A stretch of 14,222 bases of DNA from an uncultured Oribacterium sp. (GCA_934270345.1 CAKQPT010000043.1:1-14222); one strand, 5' to 3'; positions 1 to 7,034 are shown, numbered from the stretch's first letter. Notes: generated by a model not told the origin, from the letters alone. Program-made: numbers and translations.

Positions 1-32
1 GCCTTTGTGATATCATTCTTCTAGCAACCAGT

Positions 33-77
33 CTTAAGTTGACGTTGGGTTGACGACATTGGGGTCTGACCCCATTA
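33..77. repeat. Left copy of end-flanking inverted repeat with GGGGTCTGACCCC core
   Basis: Positions 49-77 are a perfect 29-base inverted match to 14142-14170, including the palindrome GGGGTC-T-GACCCC at 61-73. Weaker similarity (AGTCT, TTAAGTTGACG) extends outward to about 33. This copy carries an extra 11-base unit that repeats GTTGACG (40-46 and 49-55). It looks like a dispersed multicopy element, possibly REP-like or the end of a mobile element. No transposase is attached. Confidence 0.75.
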
Positions 78-153
78 CGAAATTCCTGCCACGAAATTCA
101 CGATGAAGATAGTTTCCAGCTTACTGAAGAAAATCGACTTCATCGCGATTTTC
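77..153. repeat. Short direct and inverted repeats upstream of the esterase promoter
   Basis: ACGAAATTC occurs twice with a 14-base period (77-85 and 91-99). An 8-base inverted repeat GAAAATCG/CGATTTTC follows (129-136 and 146-153, 9-base loop). No gene is visible in 1-239. These elements lie just upstream of the promoter and could be operator sites, but no family can be assigned. Confidence 0.4.
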
Positions 154-165
154 CATATTCCTACA

Positions 166-193
166 TTGACATCTGATTTTAAATGATGATAAT
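166..193 (+). promoter_or_regulatory. Sigma-70/A-type promoter of the esterase gene
   Basis: A perfect -35 TTGACA (166-171) is followed after 16 bases by GATAAT (188-193). Transcription should begin near 200. This places the ATG codons at 183-188 inside the promoter and argues for translation from the ATG at 240. Confidence 0.65.
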
Positions 194-239
194 TACGGAT
201 GAAATAGTGAATGATTTATCAAATATGTGGGGTGTTCTT

Positions 240-1001
240 ATGTTACCATCAAGCGTGGATTTACTTGCATTTATGGGTCAGAGTAACATGGCGGGCCGTG
301 GTGTCGCGGCACAGGCACCGGTCGTTCCGGAGGGCCATGGCTATGAGTTCCGTGCCATCACGGCACCGGATCGTCTCTCACAGCTCGTGGAGCCGTTCGG
401 CCAGCATGAGGATCGTCCGGAGGGGATCTACGAGCCGGGCATGAAGACGGGCTCCATGGTGTCATCGTTCGTCAATGCTTACTACGCAGAGACAGGCACC
501 CCTGTCGTCGGGGTATCGGCGGCGAAGGGCGGCTCTGCCATCGCGGAGTGGCTGCCGGAGGGCGCGTACTACCGGGATGCGGTCGAGCGTGTACAGCGCT
601 GTGAGCTGTGGCTCGCCGCGCGCAGTGTCGACATGGCCCACCGGAACATGGTGTGGTGTCAGGGCTGCACGGATGGCGACCTGCATACCGACCCTCAGGT
701 ATACTATGAGCGCACGAAGCTGGTCCTGACCTCCTTCATGCGGGACTGTGACCTCGAACACTGCTTCCTCATTCGCATCGGTAATCACCGGGATGACCCG
801 GCACTCTATGTGCCGATTCAGAAGATGCAGGAGAAGCTCGCCGCGGATGTGCCGAACATCATCCTCGTGAGCCAGTGTCTCGCTTCCTTCGCCGCAAAGG
901 GCCTCATGAAGGACGAATTCCACTACCTGCAGGAGGGCTACAGCCTCGTCGGCGAGGAAGCCGGCAAGGCCAGCGGCGCATTCGTTCGCGCCGGTCACTG
1001 A
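240..1001 (+). CDS. SASA-type (sialate O-acetylesterase-like) carbohydrate esterase
   Basis: A 253-residue SGNH-fold esterase of the SASA/DUF303 group, which removes acetyl groups from sugars or polysaccharides. Block I is GQSNMAGRG at residues 13-21, with Ser15 the likely nucleophile. KGGSAIAEW (96-102) supplies the oxyanion-hole region. The third block reads WCQGCTDGD (139-147), where most relatives have QGE-x-D, so a Cys replaces the usual Glu. DEFH (225-228) gives the catalytic Asp and His. No signal peptide is seen, so it is probably cytoplasmic and acts on imported acetylated sugars. The start at 240 is preferred over the in-frame ATG at 183 because a good promoter overlaps 183 and a GGGG-type ribosome binding site lies at 229-232. 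The gene is monocistronic and converges on the kinase gene. The exact substrate cannot be read. Confidence 0.85.
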   Translation: MLPSSVDLLAFMGQSNMAGRGVAAQAPVVPEGHGYEFRAITAPDRLSQLVEPFGQHEDRPEGIYEPGMKTGSMVSSFVNAYYAETGTPVVGVSAAKGGSAIAEWLPEGAYYRDAVERVQRCELWLAARSVDMAHRNMVWCQGCTDGDLHTDPQVYYERTKLVLTSFMRDCDLEHCFLIRIGNHRDDPALYVPIQKMQEKLAADVPNIILVSQCLASFAAKGLMKDEFHYLQEGYSLVGEEAGKASGAFVRAGH

Positions 1002-1015
1002 CGACAGGCGTGCAT

Positions 1016-1246
1016 CAGGGGCCCCGGAGGGCGGGCAACTAAAGCCATACGTAGAGACTGTGAACAAATCAAAATTGACCCCTTAGAACCAGTTGGAGTA
1101 ATTTTTCCTTAGCACCCTCTGCAACGCTGAGTTTTCATAAAGAAAACTCAGTGATTGCAGAGGGCCTACTGGTTCTTAGGGGTCAATTTTAGATTTTTCC
1201 AGTCTCGAAGTACTGTGCTTCAGTTGCCCGCCCTCCGGGGCCCCTG
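1016..1246. repeat. Layered 231-bp inverted repeat between convergent genes (MITE-like)
   Basis: Outer arms are a perfect 25-base inverted pair (1016-1040 and 1222-1246, beginning CAGGGGCCCCGG). Nested inside are 23-base arms with one mismatch (1071-1093 and 1168-1190, starting AAAATTGACCCC), then CCCTCTGCAA/TTGCAGAGGG (1115-1124 and 1155-1164), then CTGAGTTTTC/GAAAACTCAG (1127-1136 and 1142-1151) around a 5-base loop. The outer arms begin within 15 bases of both stop codons. It has no coding capacity and no strong U-tract, but it could fold in either RNA and separate the two convergent transcripts. The inner arms resemble insertion-sequence ends. Confidence 0.8.
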
Positions 1247-1253
1247 GCTGCTG

Positions 1254-3536
1254 TCACAGTGTTGGAAATTCCTTTTCGAACTCCGAGGTCAGGATGAAGC
1301 GATCGATCATGCCGTTGTTAAGATACCACTCGTAGTCCGCGCCGCCCTGCTTCACGAGAAGGATGAGGCGGATCTCCGGGTTCAGGCGTCGGATGACTTC
1401 ACAGAGCTCGATGCCGTTCATGGTCGAGAGCGTATACTCCGCGATGACCAGCTCATACGCTGCCGTATCCTTCTGGATGCGGTCGATCAGCGCCGCTGGA
1501 TGATCATAGAAATCGATGGTTTTTTCAGAGGAGGCAACGAGCGATTTCCACCGCTTCTCTTCCCGGACGACGAAGGCGATCCTCGAGATCGGCTTCAGCC
1601 GTTTCGGGCTGTCCGCGTCGCCCTCTTCGCAGAGCGGAATCTCCATGATGAAACAGGTCCCCTCACCGAGCGTACTCTCGACACGTATCGTGCCGCCGAT
1701 GGAGCCGAGGATATTCCGAACGACGGACAGGCCGAGGCCCGTACCATGGCGCGAACCCTTCGTCGTGTAGAACGGCTCGAAGATCTTCTGCTGTGCATCC
1801 TCGCTGATGCCGCAGCCGGTGTCTGAGACACGAAGCACCAGATGGTCCTGGCCGCCCTTCAGCTCGATCCGGAGCTCCTTCCGCTCCGTCTTTTCCATCG
1901 CCTGGAAGGCGTTCTTACAGAGGTTCATGAGGATATGTTCCACCATGCCCTTTCGTCCGAGGATATAGAATGGCATCTCTGTGATATCGGTATGCACTGT
2001 AATCACCGCCGGCGCCAGCTGCTCGACGATGCCGGCCGCATGCAGGACCTCCTCCGTGAAATTCAGGCGTTCCAGCCGTACACCGGTATCCTGCCGTGCG
2101 AAGGCCAGGAGCTGCTTCGAGAGGTCCGAGGCCCGGTCGACGGATACCAGCATCTCGTGGATCATCTCCTTATTCTCCGCCGAGATGCTCTCATCGTTCT
2201 CGAGCAGCTCCGAGTAGATCATGACGGGTGTCAGATAGTTATTGAACTCATGCGCGATGTGGCTCGACATCATACCGAGCGACTGTATGCGCTGATAGTG
2301 CCGGATCTCCTCGTTTTTCCTGGCCACCGCTTCCATACCCCGGTTGATTTCCTTCAGGTACGTGATCTCCTTTTCCTGCGTTGCCGCCTGAAAGCGGGTC
2401 TGCAGTACGAACACCACGATGACCCCGAGCAGCATGATATAGACGAATACGATGCCGATCATCGTCATCATCATATCGTCGAGCGGCGTCGAGAGCTCCG
2501 TCACCGGAAGCGTCGAATTCACGATCCAGCGTTCCCCCTGGATATAGATCGCCCGAAAGGCCACCACACGCTGCAGCCTCGGATGCGTCTCGTCTGCCCA
2601 GTCATAGGTATCGATCACGCCGGTTCCGGAATCCTCGTTCGCCTGTTTCTCCAGCCACGCATGCATGCTGCTGTAATCAAGCTCCGGGTACAGCCGCTCA
2701 CGGTCAAAGAGCGCGTCGAGACCAATCTGATCCTTCGCATGATGCATGATGATGTACAGATTCTGATCCTTCACCACCGAATAGCCGTTCTTTCCGATTT
2801 TGACCTTCGCTACACTGTTCTTGTAGAGGGTCTCCAGATTCATCGCGAAGCACAGCTGATAGAGCCCCTCCTTCGTATCGATTTCCTTCCCGATATACAT
2901 CTCATACCAGCCCGTGACCGGCGAAATCTGTTTCCCCGTGATCCGTGCAGGATGCTCGGTGTCGGCATTGGCCTCCGAGTCTTCTGCGCTTTTTGAATCC
3001 ACATCCGGGGTGCCAATGCTTCCGCCGGTCGTCGGATGGCCACTCTGTTCTATCACATTGGCCGACGCATCCGAAGCACGCGCCGGCTGCGCTTCATCCG
3101 TACGCCCATCGGTCTGATCTGTCGACTTCCCGCGCCCGATCTTCGTCACCATCATCGACTGTCCAGGAGCATAGCGCGTCACCGACCCGTCGGGTGCCGT
3201 CACCGTCACCCAGTTATAGAGATTTCCATTTTCCTTCAGAAAAAAGTCCGTTCGTTCGGTGAGGCCATCGATACGAACCCAGTCCTCCGGCATACCCTCG
3301 CTCCGATAGATGAGGTCGATCTGATGGATCTTCTGCTCGAGATAGGAATCCAGGTTGTCCCCCACGATGCCGGCAATCGTCAGCAGCTGGCTCTCCTCCA
3401 TAGAAATCGCCTGATGGCGGTAATTCTGGTAGTAGCGGAAACCGGACAGCGCCACGATCATCGAGAGCAGCAGAAACACGGCCACTGCCCTCAGCTCTGT
3501 CTGTTTATTCGTCAGTCCGTTCCGGATACGTTTCAT
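1254..3536 (-). CDS. Hybrid sensor histidine kinase with extracytoplasmic Cache-like sensor and degenerate receiver
   Basis: A 760-residue membrane kinase. A first membrane helix (about 17-33) and a second (about 357-378) enclose an extracytoplasmic sensor of about 320 residues, Cache-like in style. The sensor is interrupted by a hydrophilic Ser/Asp/Ala/Thr-rich stretch (about 135-200). A short coiled coil (383-415) leads to the phosphoacceptor helix with AHEFNNYLTP (His429), the N box (Asn538, Asn542), G1 SDTGCGIS (571-578), F box IFEPFYTTK (585-593) and G2 GTGLGL (598-603). The C-terminus (652-760) has the outline of a receiver domain, but the phosphoacceptor position is Glu700 and the conserved Lys is missing. 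The kinase probably phosphorylates the adjacent regulator. The start lies 4 bases after the regulator stop, with GGAGGAG just upstream, so translation is probably coupled. Its nearness to a CitMHS gene suggests an organic-acid ligand, which is inference. Confidence 0.9.
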   Translation of the reverse strand: MKRIRNGLTNKQTELRAVAVFLLLSMIVALSGFRYYQNYRHQAISMEESQLLTIAGIVGDNLDSYLEQKIHQIDLIYRSEGMPEDWVRIDGLTERTDFFLKENGNLYNWVTVTAPDGSVTRYAPGQSMMVTKIGRGKSTDQTDGRTDEAQPARASDASANVIEQSGHPTTGGSIGTPDVDSKSAEDSEANADTEHPARITGKQISPVTGWYEMYIGKEIDTKEGLYQLCFAMNLETLYKNSVAKVKIGKNGYSVVKDQNLYIIMHHAKDQIGLDALFDRERLYPELDYSSMHAWLEKQANEDSGTGVIDTYDWADETHPRLQRVVAFRAIYIQGERWIVNSTLPVTELSTPLDDMMMTMIGIVFVYIMLLGVIVVFVLQTRFQAATQEKEITYLKEINRGMEAVARKNEEIRHYQRIQSLGMMSSHIAHEFNNYLTPVMIYSELLENDESISAENKEMIHEMLVSVDRASDLSKQLLAFARQDTGVRLERLNFTEEVLHAAGIVEQLAPAVITVHTDITEMPFYILGRKGMVEHILMNLCKNAFQAMEKTERKELRIELKGGQDHLVLRVSDTGCGISEDAQQKIFEPFYTTKGSRHGTGLGLSVVRNILGSIGGTIRVESTLGEGTCFIMEIPLCEEGDADSPKRLKPISRIAFVVREEKRWKSLVASSEKTIDFYDHPAALIDRIQKDTAAYELVIAEYTLSTMNGIELCEVIRRLNPEIRLILLVKQGGADYEWYLNNGMIDRFILTSEFEKEFPTL

Positions 3537-3540
3537 ATCG

Positions 3541-4230
3541 TCACTCCTCCACGGTCAGCATATAGCCGATGCCGCGCACGGTCTTCAAATACTTCGGCGA
3601 CTTCGGGTCCTCCTCGATCTTGCTGCGGATGCGCTTCACATAAACCGTGATCGTATTGTCGTCAACGACCGATTCGTTCCACACCTGCGCGTACAGCTGC
3701 TCCTTCGTGAACACCTGCCCCGGATGCTCCAGCAGGAAGCGGAACAGCGTCTGCTCACGTGCCGTGAAGTTCAGTGGCTTCCCGTCCTTCAGACACTCCA
3801 TCTTCAGCATATCGACCGCAAACGGGCCGCGGCGAATGCCGACATCGGCCACCTCCTGGCTGTAGATCTGGCTCCGGCGGATGAGTGCCTTCGCGGTCTG
3901 GATCAGTACCGCCGTATGGAACGGCTTCGTAAGATAGCTGTCGGCACCGAAGCCGAGACCGAGCACCTGGTCCATCTCATCCGATTTTCCGGACAGCATC
4001 ATGACCGGGGTGTGATCCCCGGAAGCACGCATTTTCTGCAGCACCTCATAGCCGCCGACCCGCTCCATCATCACGTCGAGGATCACCAGCTGAAATTTTT
4101 CTTTCTGCAGAAGCTCCAGGGCCTCGAGTCCATCCGACGCCTCCGTCACATCCATGCCCTCGCGCCGAAGCGCCATGCGGACCGCGAGCCGGATTGCCTG
4201 CTCATCGTCCACCAGTAATACCTTGTTCAT
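3541..4230 (-). CDS. OmpR/PhoB-family response regulator
   Basis: A 229-residue two-domain DNA-binding regulator. The receiver has the acidic pair Asp8/Asp9 in LLVDDE, phosphoacceptor Asp52 (VILDVMM), switch residue Ser80 and Lys102 (LTKPF). The winged helix-turn-helix spans about 136-227, with the recognition segment DDNTITVYVKRIRSKIEED and the usual C-terminal TVRGIGYML. The start at 4230 (MNKVLLVDD) is chosen over an in-frame codon 24 bases upstream because AGGAGA sits 5 bases before it and the receiver fold begins there. It is the first gene of a two-gene operon with the kinase. A tandem CTGTCAT pair upstream of the CitMHS gene is a likely target. The domain layout is typical of PhoB/KdpE-like regulators; the exact subfamily is not recognisable. 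Confidence 0.93.
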   Translation of the reverse strand: MNKVLLVDDEQAIRLAVRMALRREGMDVTEASDGLEALELLQKEKFQLVILDVMMERVGGYEVLQKMRASGDHTPVMMLSGKSDEMDQVLGLGFGADSYLTKPFHTAVLIQTAKALIRRSQIYSQEVADVGIRRGPFAVDMLKMECLKDGKPLNFTAREQTLFRFLLEHPGQVFTKEQLYAQVWNESVVDDNTITVYVKRIRSKIEEDPKSPKYLKTVRGIGYMLTVEE

Positions 4231-4268
4231 ATTCTCTCCTGTCATCACGGACAAACCTGCCTTTCTTC

Positions 4269-4277
4269 ATTTTAACA
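4269..4277 (-). promoter_or_regulatory. Possible extended -10 promoter of the regulator-kinase operon
   Basis: On the minus strand TG-T-TAAAAT (4269-4277) forms an extended -10 about 40 bases before the regulator start. The -35 position 17 bases upstream (TGTCGG) is poor. A second option is TTGAGC-17-ATAAAA further upstream in 4325-4365. Neither is strong. Confidence 0.35.
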
Positions 4278-4278
4278 C

Positions 4279-4321
4279 GAAAGGGGCGGAACCGACACTG
4301 CTCTGTCGATTTCGCCCTTTC
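4279..4321 (-). terminator. Hairpin between the CitMHS gene and the regulator gene
   Basis: An imperfect stem (arms 4279-4297 and 4304-4321; core GAAAGGG/CCCTTTC and CGACA/TGTCG) follows the CitMHS stop on the minus strand. The U-tract is poor (CGTGTTAAAA). The arm GAAAGGGCGAAAT also forms the clear terminator at 8264-8301, which supports a terminator role here. Confidence 0.5.
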
Positions 4322-4395
4322 ATGGTCTGTTTTATTCTGGGATTTTTATATGGCTCAACATTTCACACCTTCCTATACGGATGAAATGGAAAGCA

Positions 4396-5680
4396 TTAAA
4401 TGGTGATGATACCGAGCAGCACACCGAATACCAGCATGATCAGGCTGATCAGATAGTACGGCGCGATGCTGAACTTCAAATGATCCTTCAGCTCGGTGCC
4501 GGTGAGACCGATGGCAAGGTACGTCGCCGGAACCAGTGGGCTGACCATCAGTGCCAGGTTCTTTCCGATGAGCATGGTCAGTGCAGTGTTCAGGGACGCT
4601 ACACCATAGGTCTCGCCGACCTGCATCACGAGCGGCATGATGCCGTAGAAATATGCATCTGTTCCGACGCACATACCAAGCGGAAGCGCCAGAGCGCCGA
4701 AAATCAGATGGATATACTTACCGAGGGCGGTTGGAATGATCGCCATGATGGCGTTCGCCATCGCCTCGAGCATACCGGTTCCATCGAAGACGCCGACCAT
4801 CGCACCTGCCGCAAACAGCGTTGCAGAGATGATGAGCGCCGACGGCGCATGCTTCTTGATCAGCTTATCCTGCGTCTTCTGATCCGGATAGTTGACTGCC
4901 AGCAGAATGCAGAGACCGAGCATGAAGACAACGTAGGACTTGCCGACGCCGGTAGAAAGCAGCGCGATCACGCCAACGGCCAGAAGGAAATCGAAAATCA
5001 GGTACGGCGTGGACTTCTTTAACTCTGCTGCGGCTTTCGCTTCCTTCACATCTTCTTCGGTGACGATGCCCTTACCGATTCCGGCACCATGCTTCTTTGC
5101 ATATAAGCCGAGCATCACTGCGAGGGTAATGTTCATGATGAGGCCGACAAGCTGCAGCGGAATCAGCATGTGCCAGAGCTCGGTCGCATCCATCTCAAGC
5201 ACGGTTGCGGCTCTCGCCGTCGGGCCGCCCCATGGAAGCAGGTTCATGACACCCATGCAGGCACCCGTGAGGCAGAGAAGAATACGGGTATCGATGTTCA
5301 TCTTCTTATACACCGGAAGCATCGACGGAATCGTGATCAGTACCGTCGAGATGCGCGATCGTCGCAATCAGGGCGGTGACGACGGTGACGGCGACAACAT
5401 TGTCCCCGGCCTTCTTCACGAGCCAGCTCACGATGACGTCGAAGAGACCGGCGTCCGCCAGTACGCCGAAGAAAATAACAGAGAAAATAAACAGGATGCC
5501 GTTACTGGTGGTGGTCTTGATACCATCCGCGATATAGCCCATGATGTCCACCGGAGAGTGTCCGAGAATCAGAGCCGCAATCGCCGGGATCACGCCCAGC
5601 ACGACGATCGGTGACATCCTGCCCTTCAGGAGCAATGCCACAATCACAATAATCATCAGAAATCCAATAAGTGCTACCAT
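4396..5680 (-). pseudogene. CitMHS-family citrate/H+ (or Mg-citrate) symporter, frameshifted
   Basis: Two overlapping reading frames together make one CitMHS transporter of about 430 residues. The first (5680 to about 5342) encodes MVALIGFLMII through IATIAHLDG, about 113 residues. The second (about 5347 to 4396) resumes at STVLITIPSMLPVYKK, contains the family signature MNLLPWGGPTARAA and ends after about 317 residues. The family normally reads HLDGxGA(S/T)T at this point, so a few residues and the frame are lost. The sequence TCGACGGT at the junction (5342-5349) could be one surviving copy of a microhomology pair. The upstream frame would end after ten aberrant residues. Members import citrate with metal ions or protons through about 12 membrane helices. 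AAAGGGGG precedes the start codon. Very recent loss or a sequencing error are both possible. Confidence 0.85.
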
Positions 5681-5715
5681 CGTTATGTCCCCCTTTCACA
5701 TAACACGAACTATGT

Positions 5716-5730
5716 ACTATCTGATATAGT
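5716..5730. promoter_or_regulatory. Dyad ACTAT-N5-ATAGT upstream of the CitMHS gene
   Basis: A 15-base hyphenated dyad lies 36 bases before the transporter start. Its minus strand includes TATATC (5723-5728), which could be the -10 hexamer. No convincing -35 is present at 17 bases, as expected for an activator-dependent promoter. Confidence 0.35.
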
Positions 5731-5752
5731 AGCAGGGGCTTCTTAAATGATC

Positions 5753-5770
5753 ATGACAGAACGATGACAG
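5753..5770 (-). promoter_or_regulatory. PhoB-box-like tandem operator CTGTCAT-N4-CTGTCAT
   Basis: Read on the minus strand, CTGTCAT occurs twice with an 11-base period (5764-5770 and 5753-5759). Direct 7-mers one helical turn apart are the classic layout for OmpR/PhoB-family dimers, and the 7-mer equals the Escherichia coli Pho-box half-site. It lies 73 bases upstream of the transporter start. The adjacent response regulator is the obvious candidate to bind it. Confidence 0.55.
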
Positions 5771-5921
5771 TTTCGTCAGAAATTATTACCGCAGAATTCG
5801 TACTCCGCTTCGCTCCCGACGCACCGATCGCGTTTTATCGTTCCAGATATGCACAGAACTGGAAAAGCCGACTCGTTCCCCCGCAGATAACGGATTGACG
5901 CGTCTTCGTACATAGATGCCT

Positions 5922-5950
5922 TTGGAACCGGCGGAATTCCATGCTATAAT
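5922..5950 (+). promoter_or_regulatory. Promoter of the GntR gene
   Basis: TTGGAA (5922-5927), a 17-base spacer, then TATAAT (5945-5950) with an upstream TG at 5942-5943 giving an extended -10. Predicted transcription start is near 5957, inside the dyad at 5949-5979. Confidence 0.75.
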
Positions 5951-5979
5951 CAGCTTATATAGCTTACATACAAGCTGAT
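5949..5979. promoter_or_regulatory. Probable GntR autoregulatory operator
   Basis: A 31-base dyad has 13-base arms matching at 11 positions (5949-5961 and the complement of 5967-5979; arm pattern ATCAGCTTRTATR). It begins at the end of the -10 and covers the predicted transcription start, the usual place for a repressor. Both half elements recur upstream of the dehydrogenase at 6970-6995. The arms followed by TTTTTT also look like a terminator, but transcription would start inside them. Confidence 0.55.
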
Positions 5980-6003
5980 TTTTTATTACATGGGTGAGAA
6001 ACG

Positions 6004-6681
6004 ATGACGATTCTGGAACGATATCCGGGCGAGAATGCCCGTAGCTATGCGGTGCGTGTGCTGCGCTCGAACATACTTTCGCTGGAGCTTCCGCCGGGAA
6101 ATATCGTGAGTGAGAACGAGATTTCGGCGGCGCTGAATCTGTCACGGACGCCGATCCGGGAGGCGCTGATCGAGCTGTCACGTACGCGTCTCGTGGAGGT
6201 GCTGCCGCAGAAGGGAAGCTTCGTGACGAAAATCGATTATGATCTCGTCGAGGAATCCCGTTTCCTGCGCTGTGTCGTCGAGACCGCGGTGTTCCGGCAG
6301 GCGGCGCAGGTGGAACTTCCGGCAAAGTGCTTCAAGGCGATGAGAGATAATCTGGCGCAGCTGAAGCTTGCCTATGCCTCAGAAAACCGTGAACGCATTC
6401 TGGATCTGGATAATGAGTTTCATGAGATGGTTTACAAGGCGGCAGGAAAGACCTGGACCTTCGAGATCATCAAGGAGCAGATGGTACACTATGACCGCCT
6501 GCGTTCCCTGAACATCCGCGTGGATGTACCGGAGAACACGATCAAGGATCACGAGGAGCTGATCTACGCGCTGGAGAAGCATGATCCGGAGCTCTGTGAC
6601 TTCCTGTTGAACCGGCATCTGAACCGCTATCAGCTGGTGAAGGATGCGCTGCTCGCGAAATATCCGGAGTATTTCGTCTGA
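6004..6681 (+). CDS. GntR-family (FadR/FCD subfamily) transcriptional regulator
   Basis: A 225-residue regulator with an N-terminal winged helix-turn-helix (about 10-75: typical GxxxSExxISxxLxxSRTPIREAL and a wing ending KGSFV) and an all-helical FCD ligand domain (about 85-215). Likely metal ligands Asp136 and His140 (DNEFH), His183 (KDHEE) and His205 (NRHLNR) are all present. Such proteins bind carboxylates such as sugar acids, lactate or dicarboxylates, usually through a bound metal, and repress nearby catabolic genes. The GGTGAG-type ribosome binding site at 5992-5997 fits the start. It lies divergent from the CitMHS gene and 438 bases before a dehydrogenase in the same orientation. Shared operator-like motifs suggest it controls itself and the dehydrogenase. 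The ligand is unknown. Confidence 0.92.
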   Translation: MTILERYPGENARSYAVRVLRSNILSLELPPGNIVSENEISAALNLSRTPIREALIELSRTRLVEVLPQKGSFVTKIDYDLVEESRFLRCVVETAVFRQAAQVELPAKCFKAMRDNLAQLKLAYASENRERILDLDNEFHEMVYKAAGKTWTFEIIKEQMVHYDRLRSLNIRVDVPENTIKDHEELIYALEKHDPELCDFLLNRHLNRYQLVKDALLAKYPEYFV

Positions 6682-6795
6682 GTTACAGCTTCGTTTTCTG
6701 GCAGAATGGGTTGGGCTGAACAGGTACCGTAGATGAAAAGCATCTGCCTGGCGCATCGAATTTCGTGAATGCCGGCAGACGAGTGCATGATTCGA

Positions 6796-6825
6796 GAGGT
6801 GGATGTAGATATCCGCCTCTTTTTT
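6796..6825 (+). terminator. Rho-independent terminator after the GntR gene
   Basis: The 9-base stem GAGGTGGAT/ATCCGCCTC (6796-6804 and 6811-6819, one T-G pair) with a 6-base loop is followed by six T. It separates the regulator transcript from the dehydrogenase gene. Confidence 0.8.
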
Positions 6826-6969
6826 GTTCCCGGGTGTCTTGTATGGAAGCCGGAGAATTCAGGTGTAAACATTGAACATATGAACCAGAAAGTAATGCCG
6901 AATTTGTGCATCATGACGAATGAGCGGTGGAATATACGTAAGGTATTGACTCTACAGACAAATTGGTTT

Positions 6970-6995
6970 AGCTTATATACGTAGCTTGTATGTAA
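6970..6995. promoter_or_regulatory. Second GntR-type operator, upstream of the dehydrogenase
   Basis: AGCTTATATA (6970-6979) matches 5952-5961 exactly. GCTTGTATGTAAG (6983-6995) is the exact reverse complement of 5963-5975. The same two half elements therefore occur at both loci, inverted at the regulator gene and direct here. It lies about 47 bases upstream of the -35 at 7042. The rest of 6826-6969 shows nothing recognisable beyond a lone TTGACT at 6946. Confidence 0.5.
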
Positions 6996-7022
6996 GAGAA
7001 ATGACGGAATATCAACATTTTC

Positions 7023-7034
7023 TGTACATGTACA
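7023..7034. promoter_or_regulatory. Perfect palindrome TGTACATGTACA
   Basis: A 12-base perfect palindrome ends 7 bases before the -35 hexamer of the dehydrogenase promoter. The position suits an activator or second regulator. No known consensus is matched. Confidence 0.35.

Noticed and set aside
183..239. N-terminal extension of the esterase from the ATG at 183
   Set aside because: TTGACA-16-GATAAT overlaps it, so it would lie upstream of the transcript start, and it has no ribosome binding site.
1842..2996. A long plus-strand frame opposite the kinase gene
   Set aside because: It is a mirror frame of a motif-rich kinase gene, with low-complexity His/Arg/Leu composition and no ribosome binding site.
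5765..5778. TGACAGTTTCGTCA as a CcpA (cre) site
   Set aside because: Only the TGAC/GTCA ends are symmetrical and the CG is not at the centre as the cre consensus needs.
5949..5985. An attenuator or terminator in the GntR leader
   Set aside because: The arms plus T-run look right, but the predicted transcription start lies inside the left arm, so the hairpin could not form fully. An operator is the better reading.
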